64,000 nucleotides of DNA. Origin: a virus. Positions 63,872-64,000 of this stretch are shown here, piece after piece. The notes beneath the pieces are model-generated. The model searched no databases. It was given only the letters and a program-made list of their open reading frames with translations, and was not told the DNA's origin. The stretch's first letter is position 1; each line of letters starts with the position of its first letter. Made by a program: the position numbers and the translations under genes. The stretch lies in IMG/VR virus record IMGVR_UViG_3300021425_002093, positions 1 through 64,000 of that record; one strand, 5' to 3'.

Positions 63872-64000
63872 CTTTTTAAACCGCCTTGTTCTTGTTCTTT
63901 TTTAATAGCGTCTATTTGTTCAGACGATAACAAAGACAAGTACTCTCGGCCAACCGTTTCGTTGCATTGATAATGATCGCATATTGCTTTCAAGTCTTCG
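63868..64000 (-). CDS. clamp-loader small subunit gp62 (partial, runs off the right edge)
   Basis: Only the last 43 codons are in the window: EDLKAICDHYQCNETVGREY, then LSLLSSEQIDAIKKEQEQGG. The pattern and the position directly before regA match T4 gp62, which loads the sliding clamp with gp44. Confidence 0.8.
   Translation of the reverse strand, partial: EDLKAICDHYQCNETVGREYLSLLSSEQIDAIKKEQEQGGLKR

Noticed and set aside
1-64000. CRISPR array, insertion sequence, integrase or prophage attachment site
   Set aside because: No spaced direct repeats of CRISPR type, no transposase or integrase gene and no att-like duplication were seen; the tRNAs are intact and unduplicated.
1-64000. Cyanophage photosynthesis genes such as psbA, psbD or hli
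   Set aside because: None of the encoded proteins shows these patterns, which argues against a cyanobacterial host despite the similar gene order.

Overview
The window is a 64-kb piece of a T4-like (Tevenvirinae-type) marine myovirus genome, incomplete at both ends. The phage assignment rests on a set of T4 core genes: DNA polymerase gp43, RegA, the end of clamp-loader gp62, UvsX, helicase gp41, primase gp61, RNase H, PhoH, NrdA/NrdB and a PAAR tail-tip protein. It is also supported by the order gp62-regA-...-hsp20-...-gp43-...-uvsX-gp41 that I recall from T4-like cyanophages and pelagic myophages. No photosynthesis genes are present. A circularly permuted, two-piece tmRNA with an AAND... tag and a PqqA-like peptide gene point to an alphaproteobacterial host or gene source; this is inference.

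Nearly all genes lie on the minus strand and are packed with 1-20 bp overlaps. The exceptions are one plus-strand NUMOD-type gene (30318-30833) and one plus-strand transcription unit without an ORF (55936-56106). Two promoter classes can be read. One is sigma70-like (TTGACA, 17-18 bp, TATAAT), often a perfect or near-perfect match, upstream of replication, nucleotide and small accessory genes. The other is the T4 late octamer TATAAATA, upstream of virion, head-internal and secreted-protein genes. The pqqA-like gene and the tmRNA have one of each.

Layout, left to right (transcription runs right to left). 1-8.8 kb: a CobT-like HExxH protein (partial), IscU, a long Ser/Thr-rich virion protein, serine hydroxymethyltransferase, a metzincin lipoprotein, a peroxiredoxin and a small lipoprotein. 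8.8-22.8 kb: many small early genes with tRNA-Arg, tRNA-Asn and tRNA-Thr, a SleB-type cell-wall hydrolase, the tmRNA and pqqA, an HNH nuclease, ThyX and an HExxH protein. 22.9-31.4 kb: a glycosyltransferase and LpxH-like hydrolase, secreted proteins, a DUF262-HNH protein, a PD-(D/E)XK nuclease, PAAR, PhoH and a HAD phosphatase. 31.4-44.2 kb: RNase H, glutaredoxin, a holin candidate, a MazG-like protein, dCMP deaminase, NrdB, NrdA with a built-in glutaredoxin, and primase. 44.2-55.9 kb: virion proteins, a GH19 endolysin and a block of putative head-internal proteins with T4 internal-protein-like leaders and repeated prohead-protease-like sites. 56.1-64 kb: gp41, UvsX, gp43, Hsp20, a thermonuclease, RegA and gp62.

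Taken together, the genes supply nucleotides (NrdA/B, ThyX, dCMP deaminase, GlyA, glutaredoxin), replicate the genome, support host iron-sulfur, redox and translation functions (IscU, peroxiredoxin, tRNAs, tmRNA), alter the cell surface, load proteins into the head and lyse the cell. The least expected parts are the pqqA/tmRNA transcription unit, the head-internal polyproteins with a ligase-like enzyme, the plus-strand late RNA, the NrdA-glutaredoxin fusion, and a four-unit 11-bp tandem repeat next to a late promoter.
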